NCBI GenBank assembly: GCA_002424865.1 | Contig: DILC01000044.1 | Span: 1-37,163 of the forward strand | Source: Rhodocyclaceae bacterium UBA5602 | GTDB lineage: Bacteria > Pseudomonadota > Gammaproteobacteria > Burkholderiales > Rhodocyclaceae | Reading direction: 5' to 3' | DNA: 37,163 nt | Shown: piece after piece, positions 16,527 to 23,437 of the stretch | Layout: every line of letters starts with the position of its first letter | How positions within the stretch are numbered: the first letter of the stretch is position 1 | Notes under the pieces: model-generated | What the model saw: only the letters and a program-made list of their open reading frames with translations | What the model was told of the DNA's origin: nothing | Database searches by the model: none | Made by a program: the position numbers and the translations under genes

Positions 16527-16901
16527 ATGGCAATCACAGGGATTCAGATTGTTGGTCTTGCGGCCAGTTCTGCTCAAGCGAGTGGTCAGCAGGCTGCCGT
16601 GCCAAGTAGTGCGCAAGGGGTGGCAGATGCTGCGCATGCGGCAGTTGCCGTTAAGCCCGGACAAGCGGCGAGGGACAATGAGCAAGTCAAGCAGGTAATG
16701 GAAGAGGTAAAGCAAGCTGTGGAGGCCAGGGCGCCTAATAGTTTGTCTTTTTCCATTGACGATTCAAGCGGTAAAGTCATTGTCAAAGTGACCGATGCGG
16801 CGACAGGCGAGATAGTGCGGCAGATTCCTTCCGAGGAAATGCTGGAGATTGCCCGTTCAATCGACAAAATGCAGGGGCTCTTGTTGAAAGAAAAGGCTTA
16901 A
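16527..16901 (+). CDS. flaG: FlaG family flagellar protein
   Basis: A 124-residue protein with a low-complexity Ala/Gln/Val-rich first half and the FlaG-type C-terminal domain (NSLSFSIDDSSGKVIVKVTD, then GEIVRQIPSEEMLEIA). FlaG proteins lie between flagellin and the cap gene and influence filament length in some Proteobacteria; the mechanism is unclear. ATG 16527 has TAAGGAGA upstream. The position between fliC and fliD supports the call. Confidence 0.88.
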   Translation: MAITGIQIVGLAASSAQASGQQAAVPSSAQGVADAAHAAVAVKPGQAARDNEQVKQVMEEVKQAVEARAPNSLSFSIDDSSGKVIVKVTDAATGEIVRQIPSEEMLEIARSIDKMQGLLLKEKA

Positions 16902-17073
16902 GGCTGAAAGCAGCCAAGCGGTTTGTTGTCGTGGCGGTATTTCCTGCCCGGTTTATCCTGCGCCAGGTGATGGCGTGGGTTATTTTTTTCTATGGCACTT
17001 TGGTTTTATGCGCGTCGCGTTGGCGAGAGATGGTTGTTTCATGGGTTGACCGTGGTTATGGCCGGTGTCCCGG

Positions 17074-17102
17074 TTAAAAGTCGGCGTTGGCGGGACGGCG
17101 CG
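17074..17102 (+). repeat. R1 repeat copy e, flaG-fliD spacer
   Basis: TTAAAAGTCGGCGTTGGC then GGGACGGCGCG. It differs from the R1 core by a shorter A-run and one C-to-T change, and its right half matches copy f. Confidence 0.7.
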
Positions 17103-17160
17103 TGTTGCCGCGTGTGTTCAGCGCGTATTGCATGGGCGCTTGGGAAACGGCGCGTTGGGC

Positions 17161-17188
17161 TAAAGTAATGGCCTCTGATTGCCGTTAC
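17161..17188 (+). promoter_or_regulatory. Sigma-28-like promoter of fliD
   Basis: TAAAGTAA (17161-17168), a 12-nt spacer, then GCCGTTAC (17181-17188). The -10 matches GCCGATAA at six of eight positions and the spacer length equals that of the fliC promoter. It lies about 135 bases before fliD. Confidence 0.62.
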
Positions 17189-17321
17189 AATGGCCAAGGA
17201 CAGGGGGCTTGGTGTTTGGCTTTTTTAGCCTGGCGCTTGCGCCCTGAAAATTTAAGCCCTGGGGCTTTATCAAGCCTTGGCGCAGGCGCTTAACGATGAG
17301 TCATCAAACTGGAGAACGCAC

Positions 17322-18719
17322 ATGGCCAGCATAACATCCCTTGGCACAGGGTCAGGCATTGATCTTGAAGGCATGGTGAGAAAACTGATGGCGGTGGAAA
17401 GTCAGCCTTTGAATGCGCTGGCCGCCAAAGAGGCGGGTTATCAGGCCAAGTTGTCTGCCTATGGTTCGCTCAGCGGCGCGCTCTCGTCTTTGCAAAGTGC
17501 AGCTAAAACCCTGGCCACGGCCGGTACATTCACAGGGAAAACGGTGAGCGTGTCCGATACAACGACGTTGACGGCAACGGTGAATAGTTCGGCGACGCCC
17601 GGCACACACAGTATCAGCGTCACTCAGCTGGCTAAATTTAATGCCGTGCGCAGCAATGTGAATTATGCGGCTACCACCGATACATTCACGACGGGGACAC
17701 TTTCGATTCAAACCGGCAGCGGCACGCCGGTGGATATCACCATTGATAGCAGCAATAACAGCCTGGCGGGGATTCGCGATGCGATCAATCAGGCAAATGC
17801 CGGGGTGACAGCCAGCATCATCAACGATGGTACGACTAACCGCTTGGTATTGACTTCCAAGTCGCTTGGTACAGACGGGGCGATTACCGTGACGGCGGCG
17901 GATTCCACAAGCGGTGGCACGCATGCTTTAAGCGGTTTGGCGTCAGCCAATCTAGTGACTACCCAGGCAGCCGATAATGCCATGTTGTCTGTTGATGGCG
18001 TGGGTATTACGCGCTCGTCAAACACGATCAGCGATGCGGTGGACGGTTTGACGCTGAATTTGCTGAAAGGGTCTGCGACGACGCCTGCGACAGCAAACGT
18101 GAGCGTGGTACGTGATCTGGGCACGGTGACCTCCGCGGTCAGCGCCTTTGTCAAGGCGTACAACAGCGTTATCAGCCAGGCGAAGAGCCTGACTGCGTAT
18201 GACGCCGTGAATAAAAAAGCCTCCCTTTTGACAGGCGATAACACCGTGCGGGATATCCAGGCACGGTTGTCAGGCCTGCGCAATAACACGGTGAGTGGCG
18301 TTGGCGGCGGGGTGTCGAGGTTGTCCGATCTGGGCATTGCGGTTCAGGTTGATGGCACGCTGGCAACAGATAATGCCAAGCTGCAAAAGGCGCTGAATGA
18401 TCCTGCTGTGGATGTTGCGGCGCTGTTTGGTTCAACTGCGACGGGCAATGCCGGCATTGCCACGCGGTTGAGCGGTGCGATTGATGGCATGATCAATTCC
18501 CAGGGCATTATTAAAAGCCGGACCGATGGCATCAATACCTCCATTAAAAACCTGCAGGATAGGGCGGACGCCATGAACTTGCGCCTGGCGGCGATTGAAA
18601 AGCGCTATCGGGCACAGTTTGCGGCCATGGATAAGCTGGTTTCCGGAATGAACCAAACAAGCACTTATTTATCGCAGCAGCTGGCCAGTCTTGCCAACCT
18701 TTCTGGCAATTCCCGCTAA
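17322..18719 (+). CDS. fliD: Flagellar filament cap protein FliD (HAP2)
   Basis: Forms the cap at the filament tip that folds incoming flagellin. The 465-residue protein has the N-terminal signature ITSLGTGSGIDLEGMVRKLM, ESQPLNALAAKEAGYQAKLSAYGSLSGALS and the SVTQLAKF motif, with the C-terminal coiled region KNLQDRADAMNLRLAAIEKR. The start is ATG 17322 with GGAGA upstream; the longer open frame from 17277 lacks a ribosome-binding site. It heads fliD-fliS-fliT-fliK. Confidence 0.95.
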   Translation: MASITSLGTGSGIDLEGMVRKLMAVESQPLNALAAKEAGYQAKLSAYGSLSGALSSLQSAAKTLATAGTFTGKTVSVSDTTTLTATVNSSATPGTHSISVTQLAKFNAVRSNVNYAATTDTFTTGTLSIQTGSGTPVDITIDSSNNSLAGIRDAINQANAGVTASIINDGTTNRLVLTSKSLGTDGAITVTAADSTSGGTHALSGLASANLVTTQAADNAMLSVDGVGITRSSNTISDAVDGLTLNLLKGSATTPATANVSVVRDLGTVTSAVSAFVKAYNSVISQAKSLTAYDAVNKKASLLTGDNTVRDIQARLSGLRNNTVSGVGGGVSRLSDLGIAVQVDGTLATDNAKLQKALNDPAVDVAALFGSTATGNAGIATRLSGAIDGMINSQGIIKSRTDGINTSIKNLQDRADAMNLRLAAIEKRYRAQFAAMDKLVSGMNQTSTYLSQQLASLANLSGNSR

Positions 18720-18770
18720 CCCTTTTGCCGCGTGTCTAATCTGTCTAATCTATTTGCTGGAGCCACCCGC

Positions 18771-19202
18771 ATGTTTCCTTCATCGAATTCGCCAAGTAAA
18801 GCCTATGCCAATATCGGCATTGAAACAGGTGTCATGTCGGCGAGTCCGCACAAGCTGATTTTGATGTTGTTTGATGGCGCCCTGCTCTCGATTGCCAAGG
18901 CTGCGCATTGCATGCAGGCAGGACAGGTTGCGGAAAAAGGACAGGCCGTGTCGCGCGCGATTGATATTATCGACAATGCCTTGAAAGCCAGTTTGGACTA
19001 TAAGGCCGGGGGCGAGTTGGCTGAGCGTTTGGGTTCGTTGTACGACTACATTACCAGTCAGTTATTGCAGGCGAATTTGCATAACGATGTCGCAGCGCTG
19101 GACGAGGCGAGCCGTTTGCTAAGGGAGCTCAAAACCGCTTGGGAAGAAATAGCCAACGATCCGGCCGTATTGGCGCATCAGGCAAATAAACCGGCTGCAT
19201 AA
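18771..19202 (+). CDS. fliS: Flagellar export chaperone FliS
   Basis: The cytosolic chaperone that binds the flagellin C-terminus and prevents early polymerisation. The 143-residue protein has the family start AYANIGIETGVMSASPHKLILMLFDGAL, followed by helices with ALKASLDYKAGGELAERL, YDYITSQL and LLRELKTAWEEI. ATG 18771 follows GGAG about 10 bases upstream; a GTG at 18732 would add 13 residues not typical of FliS. It follows fliD by 51 bases. Confidence 0.92.
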   Translation: MFPSSNSPSKAYANIGIETGVMSASPHKLILMLFDGALLSIAKAAHCMQAGQVAEKGQAVSRAIDIIDNALKASLDYKAGGELAERLGSLYDYITSQLLQANLHNDVAALDEASRLLRELKTAWEEIANDPAVLAHQANKPAA

Positions 19203-19209
19203 ACGACCG

Positions 19210-19548
19210 ATGCGCTCGCCAGCGGATGAATTGGGTCTCTATCAGGAAATTCACTCGATTTCAGGGCAGATGGTGCAGGCTGCACAAGCGGCTGCATGGG
19301 ATGAGTTGGTTGTGCTGGAGGCCAGGGTGGCCGCCTTGCGTGACAGGTTGCAGGCGGAAGCCTCAGCGTCGCTTAGTACAGGCGAGAATGAATCGAAAGC
19401 GCAGCTCATTCGGGCGGTGCTGGCCGACGATGTTGAAGTCAGGCGGCTAATTGGGCTTTGGATGGCAGAAGTGCGTCCTTTTCTGGCTAGCCAGAATCAA
19501 CATAGAAAAGTGCAGCAGGCTTATGCAGCAGGAGGCGGGGCAGTTTGA
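19210..19548 (+). CDS. fliT: FliT-type flagellar chaperone
   Basis: A 112-residue, mostly helical protein of FliT size right behind fliS (7-base gap). Recognisable features are the amphipathic N-terminal helix (LYQEIHSISGQMVQAAQ), WDELVVLEARVAALRDRL, and a C-terminal helix ending RPFLASQNQHRKV. FliT binds the FliD C-terminus and holds the cap protein for export. FliT proteins diverge strongly, so the call rests on size, helix pattern and the fliD-fliS-fliT order. Confidence 0.78.
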   Translation: MRSPADELGLYQEIHSISGQMVQAAQAAAWDELVVLEARVAALRDRLQAEASASLSTGENESKAQLIRAVLADDVEVRRLIGLWMAEVRPFLASQNQHRKVQQAYAAGGGAV

Positions 19549-19642
19549 CGATATGCCCTGTGCCTGGGCGCTGAAGCTGGCGTCCCTGATCTTTCTGCGC
19601 GGGTGAGATTGGATTTATCGAAAGGGCTGATGTGCCGTGGTC

Positions 19643-20872
19643 ATGATCCCCTCTGATGTTGGTGTGCAGCTCAAAACCCAGACCGATCCAGGGGTCAGTC
19701 CGGTACGTCCGGTGGCGGAGATTCCTGCCGATCTGCCTGATCTCAAGGCCGGGCAGGCGTTTCGCGCGCACATTCAGGAGGTGCTGCCAGAGAACACCTA
19801 CAAGGCGCTGGTGGCAGGCAAATCCCTGACCTTGTCTTTGGCAGCAGGGGCAAAGGCGGGCGATACGCTGGATTTGGTGGTGGTCGATCGCACACCGCGC
19901 ATGATTGTCGCGCAGCAGGCCAATTCAACTGCTGGCGTTAACGGTGAGCTGTCGGCCGAGCCATATCAAAACACCACCTTGTCGCGCACGGGGCAGTTGC
20001 TGGTGTCCTTATTGGCGAGGGAAGGCGCATCCGCTACGCCTGCGGCGTTGAACGCCGGGCGGCCTTTAGTGGCGGGCATGCCGGTCGATGCGGCGGGCCT
20101 GGCGCAGCAGTTGCCCGCGCGACTGGCGCAGGCGGTGACTAGCAGCGGTTTGTTTTACGAGGCGCATCAGGTGCAGTGGGCGTTGGGTCAGCGTACGAGC
20201 GCGAGTTTATTGGCTGAGCCGCAAGGCAAACATTCTGCGGTACTGAATAACGCGCCGGGGCTGCCGACGGGGGCAGAAAAGTCGGCGCTGGCGGGACGGC
20301 AGGGTGACGCCAATGCTTCGCCGCTGGCGTTGTTGCGAACCCTGTTTGGTGTGGCCTCAGGCAATGAGGCGGCTGGTAATGTCCCTGCAAATAACGCAAC
20401 GACTCAAGGTGTTGCCGCCAACGCGCTCGATGCGCGCGCTGCGTTTGCCGTGCCGGATGATCTGCGGCCTTTGCTGCAGCAGCAGCTGGAGGCTGCCGCT
20501 ACGCATCGCTTGGCGTGGCACGGCGAGGTGTGGCCTGAGCAAACAATGCGGTGGGAAATCGAGCGTGATGCGCCGCAAGCCGAGGTGACGGGTGAAGCGC
20601 CCGATACCTGGCGTACCACGCTGCATCTGGCTTTGCCACGGTTGGGCGAGATTGATGCGCAAGTCAAGGTGGTGGGTAATCAGGTGCATTTGCATCTGGC
20701 CATGTCGGCTGCGGCCGCGAGCGATCTGGGACAGGCCATGCCTTTGCTGCAGCAGGCATTGGCCGATGCGGGTTTGACCTTGCATGCTGTGCAGACTGCG
20801 CGTCAGGCTGCGGGCAACGCAGGCAGTGCCGGAGGTGTCGGCGGCGCAGGCCGGGCGGATGCGCCTGGATGA
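19643..20872 (+). CDS. fliK: FliK-type hook-length control protein
   Basis: About 409 residues with a long Ala/Gln/Pro-rich body and a C-terminal Flg_hook-like domain: TLHLALPRLGEIDAQVKVVG, NQVHLHLAMS, then PLLQQALADAGLTLHAVQ. FliK is a secreted ruler that switches the export gate from hook to filament substrates by contacting FlhB. Starts at GTG 19637 or ATG 19643 are both possible. The stop overlaps the next gene, an FlhB C-terminal paralogue, by four bases (ATGA). Because a main fliK usually sits in another operon, this could be a second FliK-like gene. R1 copy f (20274-20300) lies in the linker, encoding AEKSALAGR. Confidence 0.72.
   Translation: MIPSDVGVQLKTQTDPGVSPVRPVAEIPADLPDLKAGQAFRAHIQEVLPENTYKALVAGKSLTLSLAAGAKAGDTLDLVVVDRTPRMIVAQQANSTAGVNGELSAEPYQNTTLSRTGQLLVSLLAREGASATPAALNAGRPLVAGMPVDAAGLAQQLPARLAQAVTSSGLFYEAHQVQWALGQRTSASLLAEPQGKHSAVLNNAPGLPTGAEKSALAGRQGDANASPLALLRTLFGVASGNEAAGNVPANNATTQGVAANALDARAAFAVPDDLRPLLQQQLEAAATHRLAWHGEVWPEQTMRWEIERDAPQAEVTGEAPDTWRTTLHLALPRLGEIDAQVKVVGNQVHLHLAMSAAAASDLGQAMPLLQQALADAGLTLHAVQTARQAAGNAGSAGGVGGAGRADAPG
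20274..20300 (+). repeat. R1 repeat copy f, inside the fliK-type gene
   Basis: CAGAAAAGTCGGCGCTGGCG then GGACGGC. It carries the exact 11-mer GTCGGCGCTGG shared with copies b, c, d and g, and lies in the sense direction in the low-complexity part of the gene. Confidence 0.75.
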
Positions 20873-21180
20873 GCAAAGCGAGCGATCAGCGCGCGTTAGC
20901 TGTGGCGTTGAAATATACGCCAGGCGATCAGGCGCCAGTGGTGGTTGCCAAGGGGCGCGGGTTGATTGCCGATGAAATCATTGCGCGCGCTAAAGAGCAT
21001 GGCATTTATGTGCATGAAGCGCCGGCTTTGGTGGCGCTGCTCTCGGAGGTGGATATGGACCAACATATTCCGCCGCAGTTGTATGTTGTGGTGGCAGAGC
21101 TTTTGGCCTGGCTTTACGGCATCGAGCAGGGGGATGTTTCTGCCCTACCTCTTCAGGATGGGGCAAATGATCTGGGTTAA
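20869..21180 (+). CDS. FlhB C-terminal domain paralogue (FhlB/YlqH-like)
   Basis: A 103-residue soluble protein aligned with the cytoplasmic tail of FlhB/YscU. LAVALKYTPGDQAPVVVAKGRGLIADEI mirrors the segment after the NPTH cleavage site in the full FlhB encoded at 22289. EHGIYVHEAPALVALL and YVVVAELLAWLYGIE correspond to the last helices. It lacks membrane segments and starts just after where NPTH would be. Such stand-alone tails are known next to fliK in several bacteria and can partly replace the FlhB tail in substrate switching. Its ATGA overlap with the fliK-type gene supports coupled function. Confidence 0.85.
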   Translation: MSKASDQRALAVALKYTPGDQAPVVVAKGRGLIADEIIARAKEHGIYVHEAPALVALLSEVDMDQHIPPQLYVVVAELLAWLYGIEQGDVSALPLQDGANDLG

Positions 21181-21204
21181 AATTCGCCCGACCTATCTTG
21201 ATAG
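21178..21204 (+). promoter_or_regulatory. Possible weak sigma-28 promoter of the PilZ gene
   Basis: TAAAATTC (21178-21185), 11 nt, then CTTGATAG (21197-21204), matching the GATA of the -10 consensus GCCGATAA at four of eight positions. It overlaps the stop codon of the preceding gene and lies about 60 bases before the ycgR-type start. YcgR is a FliA-dependent gene in E. coli. Confidence 0.35.
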
Positions 21205-21264
21205 CGTGGCCTTGTGTTCAAGCATTGCGCTTGGGTAGCGTCCTTTTGCAGAACTATTTCGTTG

Positions 21265-22101
21265 ATGCCGATGAGCGAATCAAAAACCGAAACGGATCCG
21301 GATTTCCCGCATGCAAGCGCGCCTGAGGTGGGCTTGCCGTTGGCGGCGACATTGCCTCAGCTGGCGTCAGACGACGAATTCAGCAAGTACTTGCTCCATT
21401 CACATGGCGAGATGGTGGCGGTTTTCCGTAGTCTGGCCGAGCAAGTGGTGCAGGTCACGCTGGTATTTAACGAAGGCCGGGACATGGTGTTGTCCAGTTT
21501 GATCAGTTATAACGCGGATTCGCTGATTTTTGAGACAGGGGCAAACGCTGAGCTCAATCGCCGGGCGCTGCAGGCCAATAAGCTGTTTGCCGTTAGTTTT
21601 CTGGATAAAGTCAAAATCCAGTTCATTGTGAATGGCGTCACGTCAGTTGAGCTAAATGGCCGCTCGGCATTTCGTGCGCCCAGGCCAGAGAGCCTGTTGC
21701 GTTTGCAGCGGCGGGAAAACTATCGCTTGTCTACGCCCTTGGCCCGTCCGCCAAAATGCAAAATTAGTTTCCCCACGGCTGATGGCAAGGCATTTCAGCT
21801 GGAGGTCGATGTGGCTGACATTAGTGGTGGCGGGGTGTGTCTGGCGGGCTTGCCTGCCTCATTGCCGCTGGCGGTAGGGACAGAACTGTCGACGTGCAGC
21901 ATCGACTTGCCCGATGTTGGCATGGTGGCGGTGAAATTGCAGGCGCGTAATTTCCGCGCCGCGTTGGGGCGTGCGGGAGCCAATACCCAGCGTGTCGGGT
22001 GTCAGTTTATTGGTCTGCCAGGCGCAACGGCAACGCTCATTCACCGTTACATCATGAAGGTTGAGCGCGATCGCAAGGCGCGCGAATTGGGCCTGGGTTG
22101 A
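21265..22101 (+). CDS. ycgR: YcgR-type flagellar brake protein with PilZ domain
   Basis: A cyclic-di-GMP receptor that slows the flagellar motor. The 278-residue protein has an N-terminal YcgR-N/PilZN domain (residues about 45-145, with LLHSHGEMVAVFRSL and IQFIVNGV) and a C-terminal PilZ domain. The c-di-GMP motifs are RENYR (RxxxR, about 150-154) and DISGGG (D/NxSxxG, about 185). Start choice among ATG 21265, ATG 21271 and an upstream GTG 21214 is uncertain; no ribosome-binding site is clear. It lies between the export-switch genes and flhB, as expected for motility control. Confidence 0.87.
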   Translation: MPMSESKTETDPDFPHASAPEVGLPLAATLPQLASDDEFSKYLLHSHGEMVAVFRSLAEQVVQVTLVFNEGRDMVLSSLISYNADSLIFETGANAELNRRALQANKLFAVSFLDKVKIQFIVNGVTSVELNGRSAFRAPRPESLLRLQRRENYRLSTPLARPPKCKISFPTADGKAFQLEVDVADISGGGVCLAGLPASLPLAVGTELSTCSIDLPDVGMVAVKLQARNFRAALGRAGANTQRVGCQFIGLPGATATLIHRYIMKVERDRKARELGLG

Positions 22102-22198
22102 GTTAAAACCTGCGCTTTAAAAATGCCGCTGGCAAAGTTCGGGTGGCAATCAGCAGAGGCGCCAGGCTATCGCAAGCTTAATGCAACGTTAATTCTTT

Positions 22199-22226
22199 AA
22201 AGCGGGGCTTAAATAAGCGCCGCTTT
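22199..22226. repeat. Inverted repeat in the flhB upstream region
   Basis: AAAGCGG (22199-22205) pairs with CCGCTTT (22220-22226) around 14 bases. It could be a weak terminator for the ycgR gene or an operator for flhB. A T-run of only four bases follows, so its role is open. Confidence 0.4.
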
Positions 22227-22260
22227 TAGCGTTTGTTCCCACCCTCTGCCTGGGGGATAA

Positions 22261-22277
22261 GCGGCAATAATTGCCGC
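22261..22277. promoter_or_regulatory. Palindrome just before the flhB ribosome-binding site
   Basis: GCGGCAAT-A-ATTGCCGC is a perfect 8-bp dyad with a single central base, ending four bases before the GGGAG that serves flhB. As RNA it can form a 6-bp stem with a 5-nt loop next to the ribosome-binding site. As DNA it could be an operator. Confidence 0.45.
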
Positions 22278-22288
22278 CATGGGAGAAA

Positions 22289-23437
22289 ATGGCTTTGGCT
22301 GAAGACAGCGACCTTGAACGAACTGAACCCGCTTCGCCGCGGCGCCTTGAAAAGGCGCGCGAAGAGGGCAATGTGCCGCATTCGCGCGAGCTCATGGCTT
22401 TTATGGTCATGGCGGCAGGCGCGGGCACGTTCTGGGTGCTGGGCGGCTGGGTGGCGCAAGGCGTGGCCAGTGTGTTGCGCCGTGGCTTGGGTTTTTCCCG
22501 CGAGGCGGCTTTTAATGCCGGGGTGATGAAGGACAGCACGTTGTCCATGGCGGTGGATGCTTTTGTTTATATCGGTCCGCTCTTTTTGGTTGTTATTGCG
22601 GCGATTATTGCAACGCCGTTCATGCTGGGCGGCTGGGTTTTCTCGCCCAAGGGCTTTGAGTTGGACTTCACCCGCATCGACCCGGTGAAGGGGGTGGGAC
22701 GCATGTTTTCCTGGCAAAGCATTGCCGAGCTGGTTAAAGCCTTGCTCAAGGCTTTGCTGATTGGTAGCGTGCTGTATTGGGTTGTCATGCATGAGCAGGA
22801 TCGCTTGTTTGCGCTGATCTCGCAACCGATCGAAACCGGGTTGGTATCTTTTTTTCAAGTGCTGTTTTTCAGCTTTGTCGCGCTCATTGGCGGTTTGGCG
22901 GTCATTGCGGCGATGGATGTGCCGTTTCAGTTATGGCAATACCATGACAGGCTGAAAATGACGCGCGAAGAACTCAAGCAAGAGTCCAGGGAGAGTGAGG
23001 GCGACCCGCAGCTCAAGGCACGTATCCGCAGCCAGCAGCGCGAGATGGCGCGCGGTCGCATGATGTCTGAAGTGCCCAAGGCGGATGTGGTGGTGACTAA
23101 CCCGACCCATTTTGCCGTGGCCTTGAAATATGACGCGAAAACCATGCAGGCGCCTGTTGTGGTTGCCAAGGGCATGAATTTGATTGCTCAGCGGATTCGT
23201 GACATCGCAGGCGAAAACCATGTGCCGTTGCTGGAGGCTCCACCGCTGGCGCGGGCGTTGCATCGGCATGCCGAGATAGGCGATCCCGTTCCGGCAGCGC
23301 TTTATTCAGCGGTGGCTGAAGTCATGGCCTGGGTGTATCAGATGAATGCCTTTGCCGGGCAACCCAATGCCTTGCCGCCCGTGATGCCGGAGAACATAGC
23401 CGTGCCCGAAACGCTTGATCCAGGCGTGCCTGCATGA
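22289..23437 (+). CDS. flhB: Flagellar export gate protein FlhB
   Basis: An inner-membrane component of the flagellar type III export gate and the substrate-specificity switch. The 382-residue protein starts with the usual acidic/basic segment (DLERTEPASPRRLEKAREEG), has four hydrophobic segments, and the cytoplasmic tail with autocleavage motif NPTH (about residue 271), followed by FAVALKYD and APVVVAKG. ATG 22289 is chosen because GGGAG lies just upstream; TTG 22271 would add six residues. Its stop overlaps flhA by four bases (ATGA). Confidence 0.96.
   Translation: MALAEDSDLERTEPASPRRLEKAREEGNVPHSRELMAFMVMAAGAGTFWVLGGWVAQGVASVLRRGLGFSREAAFNAGVMKDSTLSMAVDAFVYIGPLFLVVIAAIIATPFMLGGWVFSPKGFELDFTRIDPVKGVGRMFSWQSIAELVKALLKALLIGSVLYWVVMHEQDRLFALISQPIETGLVSFFQVLFFSFVALIGGLAVIAAMDVPFQLWQYHDRLKMTREELKQESRESEGDPQLKARIRSQQREMARGRMMSEVPKADVVVTNPTHFAVALKYDAKTMQAPVVVAKGMNLIAQRIRDIAGENHVPLLEAPPLARALHRHAEIGDPVPAALYSAVAEVMAWVYQMNAFAGQPNALPPVMPENIAVPETLDPGVPA

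Larger units (their letters stand above)
16902..17321. other. Spacer between flaG and fliD
   Basis: About 420 bases without a credible gene. It holds R1 repeat copy e (17074-17102) and a sigma-28-like promoter (17161-17188). Short open frames here have no ribosome-binding site or family resemblance. Nothing else was recognised. Confidence 0.55.

Noticed and set aside
17087..17293. A 68-codon frame in the flaG-fliD spacer
   Set aside because: It begins inside R1 copy e, crosses the fliD promoter and has no family resemblance.
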